A stretch of 64,000 nt of DNA from Haemaphysalis longicornis (lineage: Eukaryota > Arthropoda > Arachnida > Ixodida > Ixodidae): contig CM023448.1 in assembly GCA_013339765.2 (NCBI GenBank), positions 195,278,409 to 195,342,408 on the forward strand. The letters are read 5' to 3'. Each line of letters opens with the position of its first letter. Within the stretch, counting starts at the first letter, position 1. Made by a program: the position numbers and the translations under genes. Below are positions 42,853-53,415 of this stretch, one piece after another. The notes beneath the pieces were generated by a model. That model was not told the DNA's origin. It worked only from the letters and a program-made list of their open reading frames with translations, and did no database searches.

Positions 42853-43496
42853 CCCGGCATTTTCGTGTAAAAAAGCTTGCAGGCAGTACATTTTTTAGTT
42901 TCCTCTTCGCTATTGAATTTGCAAGTCTTTCCACAGCGAGTCTATTTACAGAATTTGTAGTCTTTATAGTTGTCTTTTATTTCATTCGTGCATTTTGTTT
43001 TTGTGATGCGCGATATTTGTCGCCACAAATTTTGTTCTGCTCATTGCGCTGGTGGTACTATACATGGTACGAGTAGGAGTCGCCTGCAAACCACGTGACC
43101 AGAAAAATCGGGGAGGACAAGACTTTGGATCACGTAATGAAGAACCATGGTGCAAGGAATATATTTGGCAACTCCAAACGAAATACGCCGACACACATCT
43201 AGGAATATTGCGCATGAGGTTAGGGTTCCTCCTATAGTGGATAATTCTGTTGTGTAAACAAGTGGAATACATGCTTGAGTGCAATCAATGAAGATGCAAA
43301 AAATAAAAAAAAACATACAAATAAAGCAAAGATGATGGAAAACACGGGAAGGACGCGTCAACATAGATAGGCAGGTTTTTGTATGTAATGCACGGCAGAG
43401 ACAATGTAGAATGAAGCTAACTGCACGTTAGGTTAATGCGACGGCCAGTTAAACAAAATAAATCCAGAAAATTACAATGAAAGCCGAAAAGCCCCA

Positions 43497-43533
43497 CTTT
43501 CGATAAAGCGGACGTAGGTTGCTCGATAAAACG
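43497..43533 (-). repeat. Right terminal inverted repeat of element A, inner part
   Basis: TTTCGATAAAGCGGACGTAG and CTCGATAAAACG; continues after the LTR insertion at 46306. Confidence 0.75.
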
Positions 43534-44082
43534 TGTGGGGATATGTGTGGGGGTTCCTCGGGGCCTTGCCAGCACTCTGGGGTAAGCCCCCACGCTAGCT
43601 CCCGGCGTGTCAACCACGCGGGCTCCCATGCCTACGGCAGCCCAGCGAGGTTCGCCGATACGAGAACACAGTAGACAGTAGTGCCGAAGCACAGCCGTTT
43701 ATTTGGGGAATCCCAAAGCATGCGAGCACAAGGCTCGACGGCGTTCACGAATCACGCCGTCCGGGTCGTGACCGCGAACGGGAGGTAGGCACTCACGGCG
43801 CGCGACAAACAAAGCTCCCACCTGAGATGCATGTATCCACCACCGCCGCGTTCCGCCGATCTCGCCTCGACCGGGTCTCCGACGAGACTCTCCCGACTCC
43901 CGCGCCACACGCTCGCGCCGCCCGCGCCCGCGCGCCTATCCCCGCACACATCGGTGGTGCCATTCTCTCGGGGGACGCCGACGAACCAGCGGAGCGCCGG
44001 ACCGGTTTCAGCGCACAAGCGTCCTCTCCCGAAGCGCGCGCTGGCTCGGGATCGCAGGTCGCGGTTCTCCACGATTCCCACA
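43534..44082 (-). repeat. LTR (3' LTR of the minus-strand element)
   Basis: Begins TGTGGGG and ends TTCCCACA. Differs from 45762-46305 by a few substitutions and short indels only. On the minus strand an AATAAA lies at 43698-43703. Confidence 0.9.
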
Positions 44083-44095
44083 CTCCTCCCCCCTA
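44083..44095 (-). other. Polypurine tract
   Basis: Minus strand TAGGGGGGAGGAG directly adjoining the LTR, the place where plus-strand DNA synthesis is primed. Confidence 0.75.
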
Positions 44096-45740
44096 AAATG
44101 GACGCCACTTGAGCTCGAGTGACGTCACGTTGCACCACACTCGTCACGACGTCTCAAGTCAGCAAAAGCAGCCAACGAACGCCACTCCCATGCCAGTCCA
44201 CACCAAGGTTCGCCACACCTGATGCCGTCGTCGCGATGCTCGCCTCACAAACCCGCAAACACATTGCAATGGTTCCGAGTCTCTCGCGGTTGGGCAGCAC
44301 AGCAGGTTGGCAGGCCCGGGGGTAGCCTGCAGCCGCAGCCGACGAACGCCGGGGTCGCGCCATGATGCGACCCCCACTCCCAGCTCGAGGCGGCAACAGG
44401 AACGGCCGCGCCCACTGCGGCTGCCCGAAGGCTCGCGCCGCTCGCGTAGGCGCCAGATACCGCCGCCTCCTGGGTTCCGTGGCCGCTTCGGCCGCAGGTC
44501 CTCACGAACGGTTGGCTGCCGCCGGCAGGCCGGAGCAGCAACTGGAGGTAGCTCCACGAACCGCGCTCGGCCCGCCGGTGGTTCAGCAGGCCACTCCTCG
44601 CTTGTCCGTGGCAGTGGTGACTGGCGTGGCTCCCGGTGGTATCCGTATGCTGCAGGTCTCGCTCTCACCGACTGGTGCAAACGATTCCCAACTTGAAGTG
44701 GGGAGCAGCGGGACTCCGCAATCTCCTGTGACTGGCCGGAAACCTTATCGACGATCTCGCCAAATAGGGTAACAAAGATGCCCGAGGGGACTCCCCCTTG
44801 CACGTTCGCTTGCTCGCGGAATCACGAGTCCGGCAACTGTGCTCCAGCAGCCACCCCCGCCTGGAGGCAGCTCGCCTGACTATTACGGGGGTCAGCATCG
44901 AAACACCCGTCCGAGTAATTTCGGCTTGGTGCGTTGGTCGGCAAAGCTGCGTCAGCATCAAGCAGGCGGGGCTCCTGCAACTCACTCGCAGCAATACAAG
45001 CTGCCGTAGAGCCAGCGCCAACCGCAATACCAGCGGCTTACGGGCGCACATCACCGGTATAGGTCGCCTGAGAGTCCGTCTCTTACTAAGACTGGCGATC
45101 TCTCGCGACCAACGAGCCCGCTGCCGAGCCGCGCGAAGCTCTTACTGCCTAAACGCAATCTCGAGCGGAGACTTCACGGCATCAGAACGCACGCACTCCG
45201 GAAGCGCGGAGACAACGGTACCATTGCTCCCGCTTCCCCCCGCAGCGAGAGGAACTGATTCTTCAGCGATCCCCCTCGCTCTTTGTCAGGCGTCAAATCG
45301 GCCAACACTCTGCCTCGGACTCGAAGCGCAGTAGCGGCGGGCTCATCGTGCGGCTTGCGAACTCCCAAACACCGCACCCTCGCTCGGTAGTGTCCGCCGC
45401 GCCTGCGGGAAACTTCAACCGGCGCCGCCGGCGCGACTGCGCGGGGACGGCGCTACGAGGAAGGCGACCCGCCGCCATGTTGGAACAAGGCCTACGCACC
45501 TCCCGTCTCGCAAGCGGGCCGCGACTGCGGTGCTCGGAGGTATCCTACTGACTCACCGCCTGGTGCGTGTAGGAAGGTTTACACATTTGCCGTCACGGCT
45601 GTATCGGGCATCATAACTGTCTGCCTGCAACCGACTGGCGCGAGGCGTTTCGTCCGAAGTCTTCCGGACAAAGGGTAGCGGGCTACGACTGCAGCAACGC
45701 ATTTCTCGGGGAGCTAGCAACCTCGAATTCGTCTGAATAC

Positions 45741-45761
45741 GAGACCCACGTTCGGGCGCCA
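45741..45761 (-). other. Primer-binding site, tRNA-Lys type
   Basis: Minus strand TGGCGCCCGAACGTGGG directly adjoins the LTR. TGGCGCCCGAAC is the complement of the 3' end of many tRNA-Lys molecules (established knowledge). Confidence 0.8.
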
Positions 45762-46305
45762 TGTGGGATATGTGGGGGTTCCTCGGGGCCTTGCCAGCAC
45801 TCTGGGGTAGGCCCCCACGCTAGCTCCCGGCGTGTCAACCACGCGGGCTCCCATGCCTACGGCAGCCCAGCGAGGTTCGCCGATACGAGAACACAGTAGA
45901 CAGTAGTGCCGAAGCACAGCCGTTTATTTGGGGAATCCCAAAGCATGCGAGCACAAGGCTCGACGGCGTTCACGAATCACGCCGTCCGGGTCGTGACCGC
46001 GAACGGGAGGCAGGCACTCACGGCGCGCGACAAACAAAGCTCCCACCTGAGATGCATGTATCCACCACCGCCGCGTTCCGCCGATCTCGCCTCGACCGGG
46101 TCTCCGACGAGACTCTCCCGACTCCCGCGCCACACGCTCGCGCCGCCCGCGCCCGCGCGCCTATCCCCGCACACATCGGTGGTGCCATCTCTCGGGGGAC
46201 GCCGACGAACCAGCGGAGCGCCGGACCGGTTTCAGCGCACAAGCGTCTCTCCCGAAGCGCGCGCTGGCTCGGGATCGCAGGTCGCGGTTCTCCACGATTC
46301 CCACA
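45762..46305 (-). repeat. LTR (5' LTR of the minus-strand element)
   Basis: TGTGGGA...TTCCCACA, with a 7-bp perfect terminal inverted repeat (TGTGGGA/TCCCACA). Confidence 0.9.
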
Positions 46306-46400
46306 AACGGCATTCGATAAAACGGCGTTCGATAAAACGGGCATTCCTTTGGATAAAACGGCGTTCCATAAAACGGTGTTCGATAAACTCTCTGGGAACC
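46306..46400 (-). repeat. Right terminal inverted repeat of element A, outer part
   Basis: AACGGCATTCGATAAAACGG and further GTTCGATAAAACGG-type units, ending CTCTGGGAACC. Confidence 0.8.
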
Positions 46401-46633
46401 GTGCCGCGTACTTTTGAAACAGATTTATTCAGACATGTGCAGTCGCATCCTCGTTTCTAGAAGCATACTCAAATCCAGCTACATTTTCAACGCTAAGGTT
46501 GAACATCGAAACCACCTTTGTTAGCTCATCATTCCAATTTTGGAAAGTCAACGAAGAAACATCCTTGCTCAGCTGAACTTCTTTACGCCATAAAATTTGC
46601 ACTGCCGACGGGCTCTAAAACACTCTCTTTTAT

Positions 46634-46765
46634 GGGGTCCGGACAGTTTATCGAACGCCGTTTTATCGAACGCCATTTTATCGAAGCCGTTTTATCGAAC
46701 TCCGTTTTATCGAACGCCGTTTTATCGACGGACTTATTATCGAAGCCGTTTTGTCAAAAGCGTTT
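46634..46765 (+). repeat. Left terminal inverted repeat of element B
   Basis: Tandem units GAACGCCGTTTTATC, GAACGCCATTTTATC, GAAGCCGTTTTATC and similar. Confidence 0.8.
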
Positions 46766-48570
46766 TTCCCGGCATTTCGTGTGACAAAACTTGCAGTACG
46801 TTTTTTAGTTTCCTCTTCGCTATGTAATTTGCAATCTTCCCACAGCGAGTATATTTAACAGAATTTGTAGTCTTTAAAGTTGTCTTTTATTTCCTTCGTG
46901 CATTTTGCTTTTGTGATGCACGAAATTTGTCTACAGAACTTTTGTTTTGTTTATTGCGCTTGTGGTACAGCCATAACGAATCCCCTTGTATCTCTATTTC
47001 ACCATCTGATCCGAAACATATCACGACATTGTGGCGTATAGACTAGAATGCCTCAATATGCTTCGTACTTTTTGTATACACCGCTTTTATGTCAATACAA
47101 GACCTAATTATTTCGCCACGTATGCTCTGCATAAGTAAGGCACTTCTTGCCGCTAGTGGTTCTAAGACTCTAATGTCAAAAACATAACTTGTCTCTCCCC
47201 AATTTCTGCATTCCTAATTCTTAATGTGCCTGACTTCAGTTACTAAGAGGTCACCAAGCCTTGTCCGTACTGTTCTCGATGCCTTGGTTAGAACTGACGA
47301 GAAAAAAGTTAATTACAAAATTAGTCACCATACTACAGGTTGGTTCGTTTTCATCTCCCCCCCTCGTTGTACCCCGGCATGTCTGGGGTTTTTGGCCCGT
47401 ACTCTTTTACCTATTTATCATAAGGCATATAAAACAGTAAGAAAAAAGTAGTAAACACCAAAAATAGAGAAATCGTGAAGGTCTACTCAATACAGCGCCA
47501 TCGCCCGATTACCTAAAAATAAAAATGTCAAATTGACACAAATTGAGAAGTAGCGAAAAAATCAAATATTGCCCGTGCAATTATCTGAATAAAGCACACA
47601 AAAAACAAAAAAATGCGCGGTCTGGTCTGGCGTGTTCCTTCATGGTCACCAAGGAAACTTAAGGTTGGTGAATCTAAGGAGGGGCGTTAGAGCGTTGACG
47701 CAGAAGTAAGGGAATTATACGAAATCCTGTATTTTTATGTGAGTATGATTAAAAAAACACGTAAATCGTGAAGGGATGGGCCAGTTGTCCTAGGTTACGA
47801 GATTCCATAGTGCGAAATGACCTATGACCACTCGCCCTACTTGACGAGTTCGCCTATGACGAGTTGGCTTTGATGGGTTCACGTGTGACGAGTTCTCCTG
47901 GACTCCACCACCTCTACTGGGGCCTCACTTTCACTGTCGGAACCTCCCCTTCCTCCATTCATATAGCACTAATCTTTCTGAAGTGCTTGACACGATATTT
48001 CTTCAGATGCAAACAATGTGACCACTTGTTCCGATTAGGAGTCGCGGGAAAACCACGGGACTAGAAAAATCGGGGGAGGACAAGACGTAATGATGAACCA
48101 TGGTGCAAGGAATATATCTGGCAACACCAAACTAAATACACCGATACACATCTAGGAATATTGCGCACGGGGTCAGGGTTCCTACTATAGTGGATAAGTC
48201 TGTAGTACAAACAAGGGGGACATACATGCTTGAGTGCAATAATTGAAGACGCAAAAAAAATTAGAGTGAAGTAAAGGTGATCGAAAACACGGGAAGAACG
48301 CGTGAACATACATAGGCACGTTTTTGTATGTAATGCACGGCAGAGACAATGTGGAATGAAGCTAACTGCAGGTTAAGTTAATGCGACGGTCAGTTAAACA
48401 AAATAAACCCTTAATACTACAATGAAAGCCGCAAAGCCCCACTTTCACCTTGAAAAACAGCGCAAAAAACACGGACTTAGAGGGGTTACACAGACACGAG
48501 TGCTGACACAGACACAGACACAGACAAGGTGTCATGCATACCCAACTAGCCCAAAGTCAAGCTTCATTGC

Positions 48571-48702
48571 CCCACTTTCGATAAAACGGACGTAGGTGGT
48601 TCGATAAAACGGCATTCGATAAAACGGCGTGCTGATAAAACGGGCATTTTTTCGACAAAACGGCATTCGATAAAACGGCTTTCGATAAACTGTCTGGGAA
48701 CC
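48571..48702 (-). repeat. Right terminal inverted repeat of element B
   Basis: Units of TTCGATAAAACGGC type ending TTCGATAAACTGTCTGGGAACC. Confidence 0.8.
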
Positions 48703-49174
48703 CTGCTAAACACCTTTTGAAAAATATTCTCAAAATGTGTGGAAAGTGTGTTTGGCAGTGTCGGGATGTCTTACCTGAACAATTCGAATAATATCATTGT
48801 ATATGAGAAAATTGCTAGAGTTGTGCCCAACAGTACTCGTGTTATGTCAATTTCTTGATAAATCGTCACCTCTAGAGTTTATTATTTGTGTCTGTTTTTG
48901 TTCTGTCGTAATTAAATTGCGCCATGCAGACATAAGGTTGGGCTTTTTTATCACAATTCTCAGGAGGTCTCGAGTTTTATTTTTCATGCATGTTTCACGG
49001 TATGCGACACTCGAGGAAGCGGCAATGACCATTAAATATAAATATGAACAGAGCACTTGTTGAATTAATTCAATTGACCGTCATTACTCCAACAGACAGA
49101 ATTATGTAACAACTAAACGGCTATGTTCAACTGTTGGCGCCTTTGTGCCATCATAAATAATGATATTTAACAGC

Positions 49175-49370
49175 ACACTCTAAGAAAAAAAGGGGTGTGG
49201 TAGTGCCTCCCTTAAGAGTGAAACCGGAAGGTATTATATATTGCTCCCTAACAGGCAGAAAGTTTCTCCTTTCAAAAAGGAGGAGCGAATTTCTACCCCA
49301 TGGAATGGATGAAGGTTTTCTCCTTTCGTGAGCTAATGGGAAAGCTTTCCTCTTTTAAAGCAGCATGGGA
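49175..49370. repeat. MITE-like fragment
   Basis: Starts ACACTCTAAGAAAAAAAGG and contains repeated TTCTCCTTT/AAGGAGGA words (49266-49288, 49320-49328). No right terminus could be paired. Confidence 0.35.
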
Positions 49371-50865
49371 GCGCTACCGAATGAAGACTTGTTTGCGAGA
49401 AAGGCCTAACAATCTGATCAGTTGAGGATCGAGGAAGTACACATAAGTATGTTACTGTGGTTGTGTGCGCCTCATATGCGCTAAAACAACCAGGACATTA
49501 TCTACCGAGCACCAGAACTGCGGTTAGCGAGACACGACGCCATCCGTGTTCGCGATTTCCATTAGTGCCCGGGAGGCGCTCGCTCCGCCTTCGCTTTCAG
49601 CGCGAACGCGCCGCCGTTCACCGAATAGAAGTCTCAACGACTGCATTCAGAGTGGCGCCTTTATTTCCCACAGGCTTGTAACCCCACGTTTCACCGACAC
49701 ACGAGATCACAAACATTCGATGCGGCAGGTTGAGAACAACTAGTTATTGTTAGTCTGCTCACTTTGCTACAATCGATGCATCGACACGCAGGTCGTCTGT
49801 AATCGCGCATCTCAGCGGAAGGGCGTCGTAGGCGGCGCGGAGAACGGATCGTCGGAGCAAGGAGATGACACTGCTGGTCATCTAGCGAGCTCAAAGCACA
49901 GCAATCGTAAATGTTCAAAAATGACCGACAGGTGACGCAGAAAAAAAAAACAATAGGGAGGAGAGGTAGCTACTAAGCATCACCGTCAGTGGGCGCAAAC
50001 ATAAATGCGTTTCCTCCATGCCTAACGTGAGCAACATTCAAAGGCCAAACATCACCAGTTGGGAACAAACATAGCACAATACAGATACATACACTTTACT
50101 GAAGGCATTACCAACGCACAGTACATGCAATAGACCACAGTTCAAGCATAATACACGTACACATACACATTGCACAACACAGAGTACAATTTTCGCATGT
50201 CTATAACATTCGCGTGATCGCAAAGAACAACTAAGCCTAAAACGGCTGCAAAGTATTTATAACTTTCACAGCAGAGCATGTAACTAGGAACAATTATCTT
50301 GTTTGTTTTGATATCCAAAAGCAATGGGTGTTTTCTTATTTCGTCAATGTAACCCGAGTAAGTACTACTTTTTATCAGTTTCAAGTTTCGTAAGAAGCAG
50401 TAGAATAGCTAAAAGAACAAAACGAGCATGAGTCGAGAAACAGTACAGCGCGTATGTTTGTGTAGTAACACTCATTGCTTTGCCGTCACTCTTTTTGCCG
50501 AGAGCCCACCCGTGGTCTCGCAGCGATTTGAGTTCGCAAGCCGAAATGCTACCGAACGTAAACGTAGGCCTTGTGTTGTTGGTAAATTATGCATCAATAT
50601 GCTGCCGTCCGTACTCGTTGATGACGAAAGGGGCGGTTTATTATCATCGCTGTCGTCTTTTACCTTTGGGCGTCAGTAGAAAGAGCCCACAAGTCTGGTG
50701 GTAGCGTTGAACAGGGCGCACGCGAATCGCACACAGCAAGCATGCAGCGGCGCCCACAGAAAGTGCGCCAAACATACGGCTGGCGAGCCGATCGTTTGCG
50801 TAGCGAGCACATGGGGATAAAATGGCCATGAAAGGACAAGGAAGCAGCCATACAGTTTCATACTA
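49371..50865. other. No gene seen
   Basis: GC-rich at 49530-49660, otherwise AT-rich; no motif. Confidence 0.5.
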
Positions 50866-51684
50866 CAGTCAAACCCGTTTATAACGAACTGCAATATGCA
50901 CCGCGATTTGTTCGATATATCCAATAGTTCGATATAGCCGAACCGGCCCATAACGAGCTCATTGTTACGAGTTCGCATTGCGCGGTAGCCCCCCCTCCTC
51001 AACTCAACCATCCCCGCATGCAGAAACGAACACAGTAAAGTATCCATTAACCATACCCAAAATAACCCATTTATTGCAATTAATAAAGCTTCTTTCCGCC
51101 TTAACTGCCTACTTTGCAAAAAAAGCGGTGATTTTTGCTTTCATTTTTGTTTTGGCGGCTACAACTAGCATAGCATTCTCTACTACACGAAACATTGTTT
51201 GCAGCAGTACGAGTCTGCGTTCTCCAAAACCAAGGAAGCATTGGCGGAGCACATCGACTGCCGAAAGCGCTTCACTATAAGCATCGGACGGCTTTCACTC
51301 GCGACATCATCGGCAACGTTGGCGAGCTCTTCCCACAGTTCACCGATGCTGCTGTCTTGGTCCGGACTCGCTGGCTGGGCGGGTTCCGTTGTAAGTCCCA
51401 CGCGTCGGAAATAGTTACGGAAAGTGTCGGCGGTCATGTCGCTGCGTGCAAGGCGCAATGTCCAGGTCGCGGCTCTTGCTCCGTGGTCGCGGCCAATCCA
51501 CATCTCAATCGCCGCTCCGAGACCATGCATTTCGGCGGCAATTCTAGGCGCGTGGAGTTCGATATATCCGTTGTGAACTTCGTTATAAGGAATATGTTTC
51601 CCATGTATTTCCGTAACTGAACTTTTTTGTTCGATATATAGCATAATTCGCTCTATCCGGGTTCGTTATAGCCGGGTTTGACTG
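50866..51684 (-). mobile_element. pogo/Tigger-type DNA transposon, internally deleted
   Basis: Terminal inverted repeats CAGTCAAACCCGTTTATAAC (left) and CAGTCAAACCCGGCTATAAC (right, inverted), flanked by TA on both sides (50864-50865, 51685-51686). At 819 bp it is far shorter than an autonomous element. CAGTCAAACC ends with TA duplication are typical of the pogo branch of Tc1/mariner. Confidence 0.88.
51195..51480 (-). pseudogene. C-terminal remnant of a pogo/Tigger transposase
   Basis: The minus frame open from 51644 to 51183 starts inside the right terminal repeat, so its first codons are not protein-derived. From about 51480 it reads ATWTLRLARSDMTADTFRNY and FRRVGL, then an acidic stretch with SIGELWEELANVADDVASE. 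The pattern T..NCFR.AGF followed by an acidic tail is found at the end of Tigger/CENP-B-like transposases. The DNA-binding and DDE domains are missing; non-functional. Confidence 0.6.
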
Positions 51685-52082
51685 TAATGTATACTAGGGG
51701 TAAATCTGTCGCTGAAGTCGCGGGCCGCCGTGGGCGGCGTCATTGCCGCTAGCGACGCTCCTCGCCTAGTTGGCTTAGCGCCATACGGCTTATTTTTTGT
51801 CGCAAAGCCAAAATTAACAAAAAAGGGTAACATTCTTTTTCTTGTTCATCGTGCCTGAAGATTCTACATAATCACTGACACATTAATTTTTCTGGAGGTA
51901 CAGTTTTATAATAACAAAACAAATTTGATGAATCTTCTGCAGTAATATTGTTTTTTTTTTTTTTGCAGCCAGAGCCAACTTTTCAGCCTATTCATGAGCC
52001 ATGTAAAGGACAAGGGGAATGTGCCTGACCGGCACATGACGGAACGCTCGCCGAAGCGCGGCTCCCGTAGGCAGTGGTGCCA

Positions 52083-52120
52083 GATTTCCCTCTAGTATAT
52101 ATTAGTATGAAACTCTATGG
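52083..52120 (+). repeat. Short conserved dispersed motif, copy 3
   Basis: TTTCCCTCTAGTATATATTA and TGAAACTCTATGG; see 33186-33222 and 39963-40002. Confidence 0.65.
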
Positions 52121-52559
52121 AAGCAGCATACTGCTGGGGCGGTGTTGCACAGAGTCGTCGTGTACGCCCAATCGGCGAAAGCCACTGTGCAACCAGGAAC
52201 GGTTTTGTTATCCGCGTCGACGCCGTCGGCAGATCGCAGACGACGGGCGCCCGTGTCCGGGTTTGGTAGAGGCAGTATAGAGGGCGTTACTTGTAAGCAC
52301 CTAAAGGGAGAAACTCGCTAGGCTGGGGGATAAAACCCGCGATTTTCCCCCTTTTCGTACCCGTTTTTCGTAGAGTGCAGAGCTGTTTATGCTTGTAGTT
52401 CCGCCGTCGAGCATTACGGGAAAAAATACAGTGAAAAAATATCCAGCGCACGTGAGCGCGCGCCTCGTGAGGAGCGCCCGGCGTCGGCCCGCTCGACCTT
52501 CGAGAACACTCTGTCCAGCGTTAGTGGCGGGATATCTTGCGTGTTCTGCTGCTAGGAAG

Positions 52560-52613
52560 GGTCTTAAAAAACCCAATGATTGATACTAAATAAAAGTTTT
52601 TCATCATCATCAT
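52560..52613 (+). repeat. Possible LINE 3' end with (ATC)n tail
   Basis: ACTAAATAAAAGTTTTTCATCATCATCATC resembles LINE tails that end in short simple repeats, such as the CATCATC end at 9390. Upstream sequence is not recognisable. Confidence 0.35.
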
Positions 52614-53415
52614 CTCCTCGTCAGTCCACGTGCGTTCGCACCTGAAGTGGGGAGCACAGACCAGCTCGCGCTACAGACGCCGAGTTCGGGAAGCCGGTTG
52701 CCGCCGGTTCTAGCGCGTGCTAAACCGGTCCACTTTGGGAGAGATGTGAAAGCCTGCCGAGAAAGAGATCCGGGTTTGCCAGTCATGTAGAACTTTCAGT
52801 GGCAAGTTCGGAAATCCATGTGAGGTAGAACAGCCGGGTATCCAACGTAGGTAGAGGGGCCGCCAGCTCTGCTATTTCTCCAACTTTACACCACAAGTCA
52901 AGTGCAAGTTGCGGCAATTTTTATTTTGGTTTTCCTGTTGTAGATGCAGGGCGCGCACGTCTTCGATTGAAATTATTTGCATTTGTGTAAAATAAGTGGC
53001 GGGTATATTTAGGACGGTGGAGGCCTAGAACGTCGCTTTGCATGCCCATTTTTGGCGCCTAAAACGCTCTTTTTAATGCTTAAAAATTCGGCCTCCACTA
53101 ATGAGCTTTCGCTCTAACATTTGCCCCGGACAGGTGGTGATTCTAATACATTTTGTCTACGGCTCTTTTTTGTACTACGAGTATTATAATCCCTTTCAGT
53201 CACATTCCAAAGCTTAATGTAATGTGTACTTAATGTAATTTCGTCTAAACCACAGGTTTCCAGGAAGGCTGACATTTCCCTCATATGGATTTTGATAGAT
53301 GTTACATATCTCTGTGATAAAATCGGATAAATTGTTACTATTTTTTTCTACAAACAACTCCTGTCTGATCATTGCAAATTTAATTCTTTAAAAAGATCTT
53401 CGTTCGAAATCCTTA

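Larger units (their letters stand above)
43534..46305 (-). mobile_element. Young non-autonomous LTR retroelement inside element A
   Basis: Two near-identical LTRs (549 and 544 bp) flank 1679 bp. AACG occurs on both sides (43530-43533 and 46306-46309), a 4-bp target-site duplication. Next to the left LTR is a pyrimidine run (minus-strand purine tract) and next to the right LTR a primer-binding site on the minus strand, so transcription would run leftwards. The interior is GC-rich and has no recognisable gag, protease, RT or integrase; minus frames of 214 (44803-44159) and 129 codons show no domain. Size and lack of pol fit a TRIM/LARD-like parasite of another LTR element. Confidence 0.88.
42734..46400. 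mobile_element. Foldback-like DNA element A (carries a nested LTR element)
   Basis: Left end GGGATCCGGACAGTTTATCG and right end (inverted) GGTTCCCAGAGAGTTTATCG open onto tandem ATCGAACGCCGTTTT-type units. Flanks GTTCCGCG (42726-42733) and GTGCCGCG (46401-46408) agree at 7 of 8 bases, an apparent 8-bp target-site duplication. Without the nested LTR element it is about 890 bp. No transposase ORF. The interior matches parts of element B. Confidence 0.75.
46634..48702. mobile_element. Foldback-like DNA element B
   Basis: Left end GGGGTCCGGACAGTTTATCG; right end, inverted, GGTTCCCAGACAGTTTATCG. Both run into tandem ATCGAACGCCGTTTT-type units. The interior matches element A at 46765-46975 and 48025-48450 and adds about 1050 bp between. 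No ORF with a transposase motif. Flanking 8-mers (TCTTTTAT and CTGCTAAA) do not match, so no duplication is visible. Confidence 0.75.

Noticed and set aside
43752..44147. 131-codon minus frame and companions within the LTR
   Set aside because: They lie inside a 549-bp LTR, are duplicated in the other LTR with indels, and show no domain.
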